From Emydura subglobosa (taxonomy: Eukaryota; Chordata; Testudines; Chelidae): DNA of 64,000 nucleotides. Below the pieces are notes generated by a model. It did no database searches and had not been told where the DNA came from. It saw only the letters and a list, made by a program, of their open reading frames with translations. A program made the translations under genes and the position numbers. Positions 11,901-24,030 of the stretch are shown here, piece after piece. The first letter of the stretch is position 1. Each line of letters opens with the position of its first letter. Where the stretch lies: assembly GCA_007922225.1 (NCBI GenBank), contig ML680088.1:16003967-16067966 (forward strand). The letters run 5' to 3'.

Positions 11901-12284
11901 CCTTGCCAGCATTCTTTGACCTGTTCTCCTGTGAATAACTTCAGTGCCTGTCTTTGCTGTTGGTCATAGATTTCCCAGGCAGTAACAGCCTGAAATGAAC
12001 TTTATCCTTCACAATTTCTGTGCTGCTCGTGCAGTACTGAACAGTAATAGCAAAAGTAACCAGAATATTAATTCCACTTTGCTGCTTGGAACAGTTAAGA
12101 CCAGCAGCAGCAGAGGCGCTGGGTTTGATGTGTGTAGGCTCAGAAAGATGACACTGCCAGCTTCACTGCTATTCTTGGGATTCTGAAGAGCAGTAGCAAA
12201 ACTTGCCAGTTCGTTAGTAACTAAAAGCAATTACTATCTGACATTAGTTCAGTGGCCAATATCAAATAGCTTGGTGGTCTCTTG
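8996..12284. other. Intron 1 stretch, mostly unassigned
   Basis: Mostly unrecognised. Near 10076-10098 the word GGGCTGTAGTTTGGAGACCC resembles the right end of an hAT-type short transposon; its left part may start about 9965, but I cannot fix it. No coding or RNA gene is supported; open frames such as 9839-10138 are short and featureless. Confidence 0.4.
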
Positions 12285-12540
12285 AGGTATGTCTACACTG
12301 AAATTAAAAACCTGCAGCTGGCCTGTGCTTGCTGACTGTAGCTCTGGCCAATGGTCTGTTTAAGTGTGATGTAGACATTTGGGCTAGGTTTGAAAGCCTA
12401 AACCCTAGCACCCTCCTCCCTTGTGAGGTCTCAGAGCTTGGACTCCAACCTGAGCCTATACATCTACACCACAATTAAACAGCCCCTCAGCCTGAGTCAG
12501 CTGGCATGGACCAGCCGCAGGTGTCTCTGGTTCCTAATGA
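12285..12540 (+). mobile_element. Fragment of an inverted-repeat transposon
   Basis: Starts GAGGTATGTCTACACTGAAA, the terminal motif of the short transposons seen elsewhere in this window, and runs into sequence ending around GTCTCTGGTTCC. The opposite terminal repeat is not visible, so the right border is approximate. Confidence 0.45.
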
Positions 12541-12766
12541 AAAGGAACCACAGAGCTTGGGTAAGCTACTTTCCATTGTAAGAGAGAAGCTTGCTCTGGC
12601 AAGTACCTGTATCAGTTCTGCAGAATTTAAATTATAATTTTAAACTATATTGGTCCTTATGATTGTAAAGAATCTTCCAAAATCAGCTATGCAGGTGTGA
12701 AAGGTATCCTGTTTTATCACATTAACAATTCTGTGAGTTGAGGGTGAAACTTTCAAAAACCTAAGG

Positions 12767-12972
12767 ACTGGTGTTTACACAGTTTTTATCCTGGTATAAC
12801 TATTTTGATTAGGATGTGATTTTTAAATACTGGTATAGCTATACTGGTGCAACCCCTATTGTGGATGCAGTTATTCTGGTTCAAAGGTGTGCCATATGCC
12901 ATTATAACTTATTACCTTTCTATCTGGGGAAAAAGCTATACTGGGCTAACTTCATCCGTACTTTTGGGGTGT
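12767..12972. mobile_element. Short DNA transposon, inverted-repeat type
   Basis: Starts ACTGGTGTTTACACAGTTTT and contains CTGGTATAACTATTTTGATT, answered further on by GGTATAGCTATACTGGTGCA and AGCTATACTGGGCTAACTTC. This is a pattern of repeated and inverted TATACC-like words known from turtle short transposons. The borders are approximate and no duplication was confirmed. Confidence 0.45.
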
Positions 12973-13868
12973 TACATCATTTTAATCATACTAGTAATAG
13001 TTAAAGGGCACAATTTTTCTGTATGGACAAGGTCAATGTGACTTATGAGTGGTTTTGAAAGTCATTGAGACTTGTGTATCCAAGTCACTGAAGCTCCTTT
13101 GAAAATCCCACCCTGGTACTCACGTTTTATTTGGCAACATCTAGGAGTTTTGGAAATATCGCTTGTTCCAGTGTCCAAAGAGAATATTTCTATAAGGATT
13201 GAAAATACAGTCTGTAACCAGGAAATCCCTAAATTCAAGCCACAATCCAAACCTAGTGGTATGGGGATCTTCAGAGGTGTTTCAGCCTCTGGGACTGGAA
13301 ATACTGGATCATCGTACAGTACTACTTAAAGGGCTGCTGTTTGGATAATGCCCCATGTGGTCTTCAAAGAATTACATTGCTTCTCTAGAGCAAAATTAGA
13401 CCAAGTTAGTGATATGGAATATCTAATATGGGTTACTCAAAGTAAATTTACTTTCTTACTGCACTTCCTGGATTGCAGGCAGGAGCGGCAGATACTTGGT
13501 CACACAAGTCAACATCAGAACATCCAAGAATTGAAGTCTACCTTCTGCAAATGGCAGGTTCCAAATAGGATGCTAGCAAAGAATAGGGATGAGATGGGAG
13601 CAGGGAGGCTTAGGCAACTTGTAGTGAGGGATAAAGGGAGTGATTGGTCTGGGAGGCCACTGTTAAATGATGTGGAAGTGTAGTGAACAACAGTCAAAGG
13701 GATAAGATGTAGTGTAAATTTGGTGGATAGGGTAGGATTGAGAAGCTGAAGCTAGAGTTGATGTTCCTGTCCACAGTGGAGCTGCTGTGAATAGCCACAC
13801 AGTTGGCAAGTGCTCCTCTGCTGCTTGCTTGGCATACAGCTCTTCTCTAGTTTATCAAGCCCCAGATG
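12973..13868. other. Intron 1 stretch, nothing recognised
   Basis: No transposon domain, RNA gene or exon that I can support. Open frames at 13072-13329 and 13348-13683 lack motifs and splice context. Confidence 0.4.
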
Positions 13869-16492
13869 TATATGTTTTCAAATGGCGCACTTCACTTCAT
13901 CCAAGGTTGGTGCGTCAGTACAAACGTCTGGGTCCGAATCCACTGTGGCTGCCAAATTGTCCACTTCTGAGCAAGTGGCGACTAGAGGGTAGTTCAGGGT
14001 ACTGTGGGAATGTTTCACCCAGTGTGAGAGGATGTCGTCATCTGATTTAGGTGAGCAGCATTGGCTGTCATTCAGGATGTTGTTCATAGTGACCACCTCT
14101 TGATCGCTGAGGTTGCTGATTCCACGGAATACCAGCTTTAAGTCTCCACTGGCTAAGATGAGTTGAACTTTATCCACTACTTGGTTATAATATGCCTCAC
14201 GATCATGAAGTGCCAGGATGTTGAACTTTTGCTTCAGCTGATTGAGTGCACTTATCCCCACATTGGCAGGCTGTGGCCTTCAATTTAATTGTCTGGAAGG
14301 CCTTCTCTGATAGTCATGGGCAACACACTGGGCGCCTATAGCCAATCGTCTGCTTGGCAGATTGACAGAGGATGGAAGTGAACGGAGACCAGGCGATCTC
14401 GACGTCATATGGCAGGTCGACTAGAGCTGGGAATCAATTGCTGATGTCAAAACTGAACCTGTTGGCCAAACCTGGCACGCAGAGAAATACATTGATGTCA
14501 AACTTCATCACAGAGAGCTTATTTGCTTGTTGAAGTATCAACACCATGTGGGCAGCCACTAGGTGGTGATTCATGTTAGTGGCACATTCTGCACCGTGAT
14601 ATACTTTGCAGGAGGTGGAGATGCCTGTCACATGAAGTGATGTGGTCCAGCTCCTTCTGAGTGATGCCATCATGAAAGATTCAGGAAATTCAGTGCATGT
14701 GTCCTTGCTTGAACCATGACCCAAGAATAGAGAGCGTCTGAGAGGCATAGAGTGAACAAATGGCAGGAGTTATTGTTGGGTATACCTGAACCATAACGGC
14801 CAATGACCTGTTCAGGCCCAATTCACAGGGAAGCCAGTAACTGCATTTAGGTCACCCAGGATCACGAGATTATCATGTGGAGGGATGGTGAATACTAGAG
14901 ATTCCAGTTGATCATAGAAATTGACTAAATCAGCTGATTCCTCTATCGGCGCATAGACTACTATGACAGCAAGGTGACTGTGCTGATGTTTAAGATGTGC
15001 AATAAGACATTTGTACTGATGCACCAATGTTGGATGAAGTGAAGCGTATCATTTGCAAACTGAAAAACTGACATGCAGCTGGTGCTGATAGCATCCCCCA
15101 GAGCTGTTCACATGTGCTATTGACTACATAGTGGACCCACTTCTGGCCATCTTTTGTCTGGAATGGGGAACTGGAACCCTGTCAACTGCATGGAAGAACA
15201 GTATTGTGATCTCACTTTATAAGGGCAAGGGACCGCGCAGCAAATGTAAGCGCTACAGGCAAATCATTTTGTACATGCTGGGGAAGGTGTTTGCACATGT
15301 TCTGCTGGTGCATTTGGAGCCCTGTTACATCGGAAGCGTCACCTCCCAACAGTCAGGCTTTACGAGAAACAGGTCCACGTGAAATGCTGTTTTGGCCCTT
15401 CATTTGTCAGAGATACATCGTGAGTTCAAGAAGCCTTGTTATGTAGCGCATGTCGATCTTAAGGCTGCGTTTGATTCAGTTGACAGAATTGCGCTATGAA
15501 AGGGTGTAGGTATCCCAAGCATTCTGTTGGACTTGATTAGTGAGCTGCATAATTGAACCACTGCCCGTGCATGTCTTGGGAATTGAATGTCGGCACTTTT
15601 AAAATCAGTATCTGGTATCAAACAGGGCTGTGTTTTGGCCCCTGCACTCTTTTGGCAGGCAATGGATCCATAGACATTGATTGGTGATTTCTCACTCTCA
15701 GACCTTGGCTATGCTGATGACATTGTTCTTCTAGTACAGAGCCCCGATAGTTTTGTGAGGCAGTCCAGCAAATGGAGGAAGAGTCAGCCAAGGTTAATCT
15801 CCATGTTTCATGGTCGAAGACACAGCTGCAAAAGCTAGGATCAGGTTCATCCGCGACTCCAATTTCTTGATTTCAAAGCAGTCTCCAGTTATTGCTATTT
15901 GGGGTCTATACTCACCGGTTCCTCCAGGTTCTTCACTGGATTGACATCGCAGCGTCTGCCATGGTAGTTTTACAGCTAATATGGAATCAGCATCTTCTCG
16001 GCATGACAACCAAGTTGGGAATCTATTCAAGCTGTATCTTCTCTGTACTGCTGTATGGTTGTGAAACATGGACATTATGCTGCTCAGAATGGGCAAAGCT
16101 GGAGGCTTCCCACTCAAAATGCCAGCGTTGTACATTGGACATAAAGTGGAATGACTTAAATCATAACACTGACGTTTATAGTCAGTCCAATCTACAGATT
16201 ATTGGAGTTGTTGCTCACAGAGGGCGTCTTGCGCTTTTCAGACATGTTGCCAGAATGCTGCAAGACATTCTGGCAAACCCCATTCTACAGGTGTCTTGTA
16301 ACATTTGGGATAAAATTCCACCAGCTGAAGTGCAGAGGCAGCACACAGGTAGACCCCCTATTACATGAGTGCATCAAATCTGTTCCAACATTGGACTCTT
16401 GGCCTGTCAAGCCCTTGCATCCGCACAGGAACAGATCAAATGGCGAACAAACGCTATGGCTGACTGTTGGGCTAAGCCTTGAAGAAGAAGGT
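13869..16492 (+). mobile_element. APE-type LINE with inverted 5' half, inactive
   Basis: A non-LTR retrotransposon in two opposite pieces. On the minus strand, read from about 15003 down to 13869: endonuclease (VIVVYAPIEESADLVNFYDQ, then NLVILGDLNAVTG), further endonuclease with NHHLVAAH near 14560, then the linker ending DAPTLDEVKCAI. On the plus strand from about 15003: DAPMLDEVKRI again, reverse transcriptase pieces (WKNSIVISLYKGKG; QSGFTRNRST; YADD-like GYADDIVLL near 15710), then the C-terminal LLYGCETWTL segment and HTGRPPIT near 16360. It ends in a GAAGAAGAAGG tail near 16490. Stops and frameshifts interrupt every domain. The arrangement, inverted 5' part followed by a direct 3' part with a short shared segment, is what twin priming during insertion produces. 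I do not assign the clade. Confidence 0.85.
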
Positions 16493-19400
16493 GTATGTGA
16501 CTTCGTCCTGTGGCAGGAAAAAGGGTGCATCCTATCTTCCTTTTTTAATACCCTTTCGGAATCATGACATTTAAAGAGTAAAGCAGCAAGTAGCCCTATG
16601 TATTGTCTGAAACATTGTTAGCCTTGCTCTTTTGATGGGAATCCTATTAAATTTATTTTTTAGTCTTCAAAATAAAATCTATTAATTTGAAATTGTTCTC
16701 AGGAGCAGGGTTGACTTGCATCTTACATTGAGGCAAAAGATTTCTTACATTTCCTAAATGAGAATTATTTTCTAATCATCTCCTCAGCCATCCATGCACC
16801 CTCCTAATTTGGAAGATCTTCACTCACCTCCAGACCCAGAGAAGGAGAATTAGCAAGTAGGTTGGGGGAGGGGCTGTTCACTCCTATTTATTACAGGGCC
16901 AAGGGAAAGGGAAAGCAGTTAGAAGCTGGAGAACAATTAGGGTCTTCATTTTTATGATGGCTAAGAGGCCCTTTTGATGCCTGCAGTCTATTCTTCCACA
17001 GAGAGGCCTGCTGTGGAGTGGCAGAGCTCTGCTCTGTGATTGCAGCAAATATTCACCCGTGTGGAAAATCTCATTTCCAGTGGAGAGTGGAACTTTCAAG
17101 CTCTGTCTAGTAGACAGACTGTTGGTGAGGGGGATCCTATTAGTGAGAATTCATGAGCAGCTCCCTGCTGAGGATCCCCTTCCCATTTCTTAGCTGCTGG
17201 GAAGCATAGTTTCCTACCAGAGTGTATTATTTGATCTTTGAGGCTACGCTCCATAGGAAATAAAAATGTATTGACTGTTTATTCCAGAAGCTAAGTGTAA
17301 AGCTGTAAACTTGCACATTTGCATTCCTTTGTCCTGATGTTGATATTAAGGATTACTGTCTTAATTTAAGTATCTTGCACATTGTCCAGAGCAAACATTC
17401 TTTTTGGATGTATAGCAGACCTTCTGCAGGCTCTCAGTATTACTTCAATAGGACAAAACACCTAGTCTGTTAACACCAAACTTAGTATGAAATGGTGCGA
17501 CTCCGTTCACCATCTGGGATTTGGGCACATTCCACCAAATCTGCGGCAGCATCCTTTGTATGTTTAATAACTCTATCTTGGTCATATGTTAAAGCTTTAC
17601 CTGAAGCCCTGTTCCCACTCTTATTTGGTGCTGTTTCCTCCTTATCTGATTGGGAGAATTGTGTTACTATAGTACTTGGCTGAGATTCTTCAGACCCATC
17701 CCTCTCTTTGGCAAGGCTGGGAAAGAAGCTTGTTGGAAAGAGCCAGCGACGAAGCATACAGACAGACGGGAAATAAGAAGCTTCAGCTAGGTGTAAGAAT
17801 CTGTTTGGGTAAAGGACTGTTTGTAAGCTCTGGAGTTAGTGGTGATTGTCAGTAGGGGAGATTTCCACTGAAGAGGGAAGACCTTGAAAGCCGTTCAAAA
17901 AGATGCCTATTAAAAATGAAACTGGGGGCTTGGAGCCTGGCTTATTGTTTGCAGGTGCAAAGCTAAGACTTTCATTGATGATAAGAGGAAGCCCCCACTC
18001 CTCTCCTCTGCATCTAAGGGAGGTTGCACCGACCTGGGAAGAAGACTCTGGCCTAGGGAAGTCAAGGACTTGGGTTCTCTTTTTTCCATTTGAACATTTG
18101 TTCACCCTGGAGAAGGTACTCTTTATGATTTGGCCACAGGGCCAACCCAAACTAACTACCCAACTGCTGAAGAGAAGCTGAGGCATGGCCAGCAGGGAAA
18201 CTGACATTATTCTCTGGGACAAGTAAAACGCTGACAAAGGACAGCATATTTGTTAGTCATTATCGTCACCTTTATAGTTTGTACAGTCACTGTCATTGAC
18301 ATGTAAAATTTCACCTCACACATTTCATGAGCAGCCTTAATGCTGCCCCTCACAAGACAATATGTGAACAAGAGTTCATAAGAATATCTTGTGGGGTAAG
18401 AATTGAAGTTGTGTTGAAATGTGTAAGGTGGAGCCTTAAAATTGAATGTATATTATCTGAAGATACAAACTGTATTATATTCCTGAATTTGAAATCTTAT
18501 AAAATGGCTTTGAAAGTGACTTTTGAAGCCATATTTCGATTATTGCAGTATAAGTAGTTTCTATGACAGGAACACGAGACTCTCATCTGAACTATTACAT
18601 TCTATTTAAAGTTAACTAAAATATGAAAGTAAAATAGCATCTTCTGATAATTGCCCTGCAATGATTTGAAGCCTGTTATTTCTTTAGGAAATGAAATTCA
18701 CTTATTGTTTGTCAGTCTTTCTTTTAGAGGAGGGTTTTTTTATTAGTTCAGGTTGTGGAACAGATCACCACCTTTAATGACTAAAAAATCTTATTTTTCC
18801 CATGCTAATTGAAGCACATTTCTTTTTTTTTCTGTTTTTATAAAACTTTTTAAGGAGTTGAAGCTAGACTGCATTTACACAAGAGGCACTTGAAAAAGTG
18901 ATATTTTGTTAGACTTCTAGAGTAACATGATCCAGTTTTGTCATGAACACAAGGCTCCCCAGCATCCTCCATGATTGGGAATACAAATCTTACCTCCCCT
19001 TCTTGTCTGAGCTTCTTCAGAATGTTTTGTTATGTTAAAAACTTTGAAGAATGATCTTGTTTCTATGGTGCTGCCTAAATTTACCTTTTTGTTTGCTCTT
19101 AATTTAATTTATTCTTTCTGGCGTACGTCCAACAACGGGGCACAAAGATATGTACGTTTAATAATGTGATTTAGGGGTTGCCTGGGCAAAGAAGAGGTTT
19201 CTTTTGCTAAAAATAAAAAGCAAGAAAGCAGGCCTTATTGTTTTCATGTGGGTTGGTTTATATTAGTCAAGTCCAAGTAATGAGAAACTAGAACCTGCAA
19301 CTTTGAGCACTCTCTGCATATGGACCTGTTTCTGGAACTTTGCCAAAGCAAAACTACAGCTTAATTTTTAGAATTGGTTTGTTTTAGTTGATGTCTAATA

Positions 19401-20065
19401 TACTGTTTAAAAGAACTGAAACATTCCTGCAACCCTTTTTGCATTTGAAGTTTGTGCACTGTAACATATTTTGGATATTCCATTTAGGTTTTGCTGCTGT
19501 ATCTATAGAATTCAGTGCTGGACTTCTCATGTTCCCTAGTTATTTTTAAATGCTTCTATGTTCACCTATGTCTGCTAAAGCCATCTGTTTTCTTTCTTTT
19601 GTTCATTCCACATATATATCATTTACTAATTTAGGGCCTGATTTTTGAAGTTCTAAGCACTCTTGTATTCTCTTAATTTAAAGATGAGGTGGGGTGCTCA
19701 TCGTATCAGGAGGAGCTTGACACTTTGCAGAATCAGGTACGCAAGTGATATTTGTAATATTGTTGGTCAGCATCACCCACTGTAGTAGTGCTTATTTGGT
19801 GAGTTTTTTGGATTGAAAATAGAATAAAAGCATATTAAATAAAAACTTGGTTATGCCTGTTAGTATTATTGCAAAATCCTAATGTTTGTCTCCTGTTGTC
19901 CCCTCAGTTTACTTTGCTTGATTGGTGTATTACCATTGATGCTGGAATTATGTTTGTTCAAAGATCTGTAAATATATGTAAGAAAATTCTGTAGTTTGAG
20001 ATTCAGGAGTTAGGTTGGTCAAGATTGCTGTGGCTTGCTTAAACTGGAAGCTGCATCTACTTGAG
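16493..20065. other. Intron 1 stretch with one unexplained ORF cluster
   Basis: Mostly unrecognised A/T-rich DNA. On the minus strand 18237-17482 holds two nearly adjoining frames of 133 and 91 residues, the second polar and Lys/Asp/Glu-rich (contains GKALTYDQDRVIKHTKDAAA). They look like decayed coding sequence, possibly of a retroelement, but I recognise no family. Nothing else here is supported. Confidence 0.4.
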
Positions 20066-20505
20066 GCCTGGTCTCCACAAGGAAATTGCAGTGATTTGAC
20101 TAAACTGTTTTCTAAATTATCTTAAACCTATTCGTGCTTGCATTAGAGGGTGTTACTGATGTAACTGAGGCTATGTCTACACTGCCACTTTTGTTGGTAT
20201 AGCTTATGTCGGTCAGGGGTGTGAAAAAAACACACACCGAGCAACATAAGTTACACTAACAGAAGTGTTTGTGTGGACAGTGCTGTATTGGTGGGAAAGC
20301 TACCAGTGCTTGTTGGGGGATGGTTTAATTATGTTGACAGAAGAGCTTTTTACTGTCAGCATAGAGTGGCTACACAAGAGATTTTACAACAGTGCAGTGG
20401 CATTAGTACAACTGTGCTGCTGTAAGCTCTCTAGTGTAGACATGGCCTAAATCACTTTGGAAACAGTGTTAATTCAATTGGTGCAACTTCCGTGTGGACA
20501 TAAGC
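20066..20505. mobile_element. Outer short transposon split by a second one
   Basis: The left end GGCCTGGTCTCCACAAGGAA at 20066 is answered by CTTCCGTGTGGACATAAG at about 20488-20505, its imperfect inverse. GTGATTTGACTAAACTG on the left matches the inverse of CAGTGTTAATT...AATCAC on the right. Between the two halves sits another complete inverted-repeat element, so this is the older host copy. Confidence 0.6.
20168..20448. mobile_element. Inner short inverted-repeat transposon
   Basis: Terminal repeats are AGGCTATGTCTACACT (20168-20183) and AGTGTAGACATGGCCT (20433-20448), inverse with one mismatch. The internal segment contains GTCAGGGGTGTGAAAAAAAC as in the fragment at 8897. There is no coding capacity. 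It sits inside a different short transposon. Confidence 0.75.
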
Positions 20506-22477
20506 TCTGTGTCTACATACAACTCCAAATGGTATCTGAGACATGAACTGTTCCCATTCAGTTACATGTTAACACTGAAACCAAGTAATACATTAAGATT
20601 AACAATTCTTGAAGTTTATTGCCAATCAAAGGTTGCAGGAAAAGAGTGGCAATATTATTAAAATCTGTACAATTTATTTTTTGTGACATTTCCTGTTGTT
20701 GTCATAAGTAGAAAAAGCTTGGGTGGAACTTGGGAGAGTACTACCTTTTTTCCCAGTCTCATCCCTGTATAGAATTAGATCCTGATCAACCCATGTAGAA
20801 ATGGTAAGAAGATCATTCAGTATATATAACTTAAATTTATTCTTTTCCTTATGCTGGTTATATTTTATTAAACACAAGTCTTTTGGAGGATGGACCTAAC
20901 AAATAGAGGATGAAGTGTGTTCCTTGTTTTGGTATAGTTTGTGGCTTATAAAGTTTTATTATTTTCTGCCCGGTATGATAGAAAACTATTTTAAGAAAGT
21001 TGCAAACCTGCAATAATATTGTATAGCTAAAATATCACTCCGCTGTAATGATCCAGTGGCAGCCTTGGAAGTTAAAGCAACATAATATTGCACTGAAGTA
21101 TTATGATCAACAGGAAATTGGTCAGTTTATAAAGAGTTAAAAGTAACTTCAGGCCAGTGTATGTCACTTGCTTCAGTGTTCCCCTACCAATTTTTGTGGG
21201 CGTAGTCGTTCCCATTTTCTTTTATAAGAAACACCCACAGAAGAGGAAACTAGAAGCTGTGGTGATGAGTGCCTACACAGACTATATAGGGGAAACATTG
21301 AAATTGACTATATATAAATGCACAAAGTAAATTTAAAAAAATAGATTTCTCTCTCAACACTTTACTTAAGTGTTACAAGTGATAATATTGAGCAAAGTTT
21401 ATTTATAATTACTTCGTTGACTGTGTCCTTTTTAACTATTTGGGGCATAATTCTTACCTTTCTTTTAACTGATTTTTATTCTTTTAAATGGTTCACACTG
21501 CTTAAATGTTTCCATGATTCAAATTCAATCTACAAAATAAATTAGAAATCGGCTGTCATGTAGCTTTATAAGGGTAGTTACCACAAGTTACAAATGCGGA
21601 GATATTACTGTATTCTGTCCTTGCAGTGAAGAAGAGGAAGAGGCAAGCTGACCAACGGTTGAAGCTAACTTCATTTTGGCTGTCTGATTTATTAGATGTA
21701 GCTCAGTATTTTGACTCCTTTTTAAATATGCCAATGCGGAGTTCACAATAGTGGATTGGAAGAAAATGGGAGAGGCTGAATTATGTAAAGATCCTCTTAT
21801 ATTGAGAAAAGATATCTAGTAAGCAGATTAATGTCAAACACATTGCAGTAGCAGAAAGTTAAAAATATACTTCTGGAGGCTTGACTGATTGAAGGTTAGA
21901 GCCTTTAAATGTGCTTTTAAAAATCTTATGCACAGCTGAAAAAAATTGGAATAATTTCCTTTTAAAAATTCTTAGTGCTAAAATAGTCCATAATATTAGT
22001 TAATGCAGTCAAAAGAACACAGGACTAACAGTAACATTTATATAATCGTTTAGAAAAATTAGCAGTTCTCTGAATTTCAGAATAAGTGCCTTCCCACGTT
22101 AGATACAATAAAAGATATGTAATGTGAAGTCCATATGTGAAATGGCAGGTACATCATTTGAGTGAAGAGCGAACAGGGTCCTTTGTGTGCACAATATATT
22201 TTGTATGCTTGGTTTCCATGGGCACAGGCTCTGAGGTTGGCATTCCTTGGCAGTTTCCCAGTTTTTGATTCTGTGGTATTCTGCTCATCCTTAAATCAAG
22301 TGTAAAATGTAACTTGTGTGTTTGGTTTGGACATTTTGTGACTTGGATTTGTTTTTAATGGTTTTCTTGCATCTTTAATATTCACCAGCTCCCAGGATAA
22401 ATGTAAAAAGATGCATATAAACCAAATTAGCTGTATTCCCTTTTGGGGAATAATTTCCTCAATTTGGGGGGAGGGGT
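20506..22477. other. Intron 1 stretch, nothing recognised
   Basis: A/T-rich DNA. No exon, RNA gene or transposon signature that I can identify. Confidence 0.4.
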
Positions 22478-23215
22478 CGTAAGAACATAAGAATGGCCAT
22501 ACTGGATCAGACCAATGGTCCATCTAGTCAGGGGTCCTGTCTTCCGACAGTGGCCAATGCTAGGTGCTTCACAGGGAATGAAATGAACAGGCAATTAGTG
22601 ATCCATCCCCTGTTATCCACTCCCAGCTTCTGGCAATCAGAGGCTAGGGACATGCAGAGCAGGGGGTTGCATCCCTGACCATCTCGGTTAATAGCCACTG
22701 ATGAACCTGTCCTCCATGAACTTATCGAATCCTTTTTTGAAGCCCCTGTTTTAAACCTACTGCCTGATAATTTCATTGGGAAATTCATTGTTTCTTGTGA
22801 AGGAGTATGTAGCACTTCCTTACTCACTTTCTCTATATCAGTCACGACATTATAGACCTCTATCATATCCCCTCTTACTCATCTCTTTTCTAAGTTGAAT
22901 GGTCCCAGTCTTTTTAATCTCTCCTCATATGGAAGTGGTTCCATACCCTTAATAATTTTTGTTGCCCTTCTCTGTACATTTTCCAGTTCTAATATCTTGT
23001 TCGATATGGGGTGACCAGAACTGCATGCAGTATTCAAAATGTAGGTATGTCATGCATTATGGTATTTTCTGACCTAATGGTGCTTAATACTGTTTTTTGA
23101 CTGCCACTGCACATTGAGATGTTTTTAGAGAACTATCCACAGTGACTCTGAGATTTTTCTTGAGCGGTAACAGCTAAATTAGACCATTTTGTATACAGTA
23201 TATAGTAGGGTCATC
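22478..23215 (-). mobile_element. CR1-type LINE 3' end, minus strand
   Basis: Reading the minus strand from 23215, the sequence gives the end of a CR1 reverse transcriptase region ([20 protein letters not shown] at about 22990-22930, with [15 protein letters not shown] after it). The non-coding tail follows, finishing with GGTCTGATCCAGTATGGCCA and TTCTTATGTTCTTAC at 22510-22478. This tail is diagnostic of sauropsid CR1. The copy is 5' truncated, with stops. Confidence 0.85.
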
Positions 23216-23511
23216 TCACTTTTAAAAAATGTACTTTGTATATGACTCATCCAATATCTCAGTGTGGGAGGAAGAACTTTGCTACCCTGGAGCCTATTTC
23301 AGAGAATACCAGTTAGCATGAGTATCCTTGGCAGCTTAGCAGAATGGCTAGCCACTGCAAATCTACGTTAGGTTCAAAAGCAGCTTCGGTTTCTTTGCTT
23401 CCTGTCCTGTTTGAATTTGACAGTGATTTCCTTTTTCCACTCTGGGCTTCAAATCTTTCTCATGCATGGGTGCCTGTTACTGTATCATTCTAGACACCAT
23501 GGATTTTAACG
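23216..23511. other. Intron 1 spacer
   Basis: No feature recognised. Confidence 0.4.
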
Positions 23512-24030
23512 AGGGCTGTCAAATGATTAAAAAATTAATCGCCGTTTTAATTGCACTGTTAAACAATAAGAGTGCCATTTATTTAAATATTTTTGTATGT
23601 TTTCTACATTTTCAAATATATTGATTTCAATTACAACATAGAATACAAAGTACGGTGCTCACTTTATTTTTTTATTAGAAATATTTGCACTGTAAAAGAT
23701 AAAGTGTTTTTTCAATTCACCTCATAGAAGTACTGTAATGCAATCTCTTTATTGTGAAAGTACAACTTACAAATATAGATTTTTTTGTTACATAACTGCA
23801 CTCAGAAACAAAACAATGTAAAACTTTAAAGCCTACAAATCCACTCAGTCCTACTTCTTGTTCAACCAATCGCCAAGACAAACAAGTTTGTTTACATTTG
23901 TGGAAGAGAATGTTGCCCGCTTCTTTACAGTGTCACCTGAAAATGAGAATAGGTGTTCACATGGCACTTTTGTAGCTGGCGTTGCAAGGTATTTATGTGC
24001 TAAACTTTTGTATGCCCTTTCATGCTTTGG
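23512..24030 (-). mobile_element. hAT-type transposase remnant, 3' end
   Basis: The minus strand from about 24000 to 23857 reads LATPATKVPCEHLFSFSGDT and VNKLVCLGDWLNKK then stop. This is the C-terminal dimerisation segment of an hAT-like transposase (CExLFS...G pattern). An A/T-rich 3' tail follows and ends at 23512 in GAGGGCTGTCAAATGATT with ATTAATCG words. Only the last about 50 codons remain. The remnant is cut off near 24030, where DIRS-type sequence on the other strand begins, so the other end of the element is missing. Confidence 0.75.
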
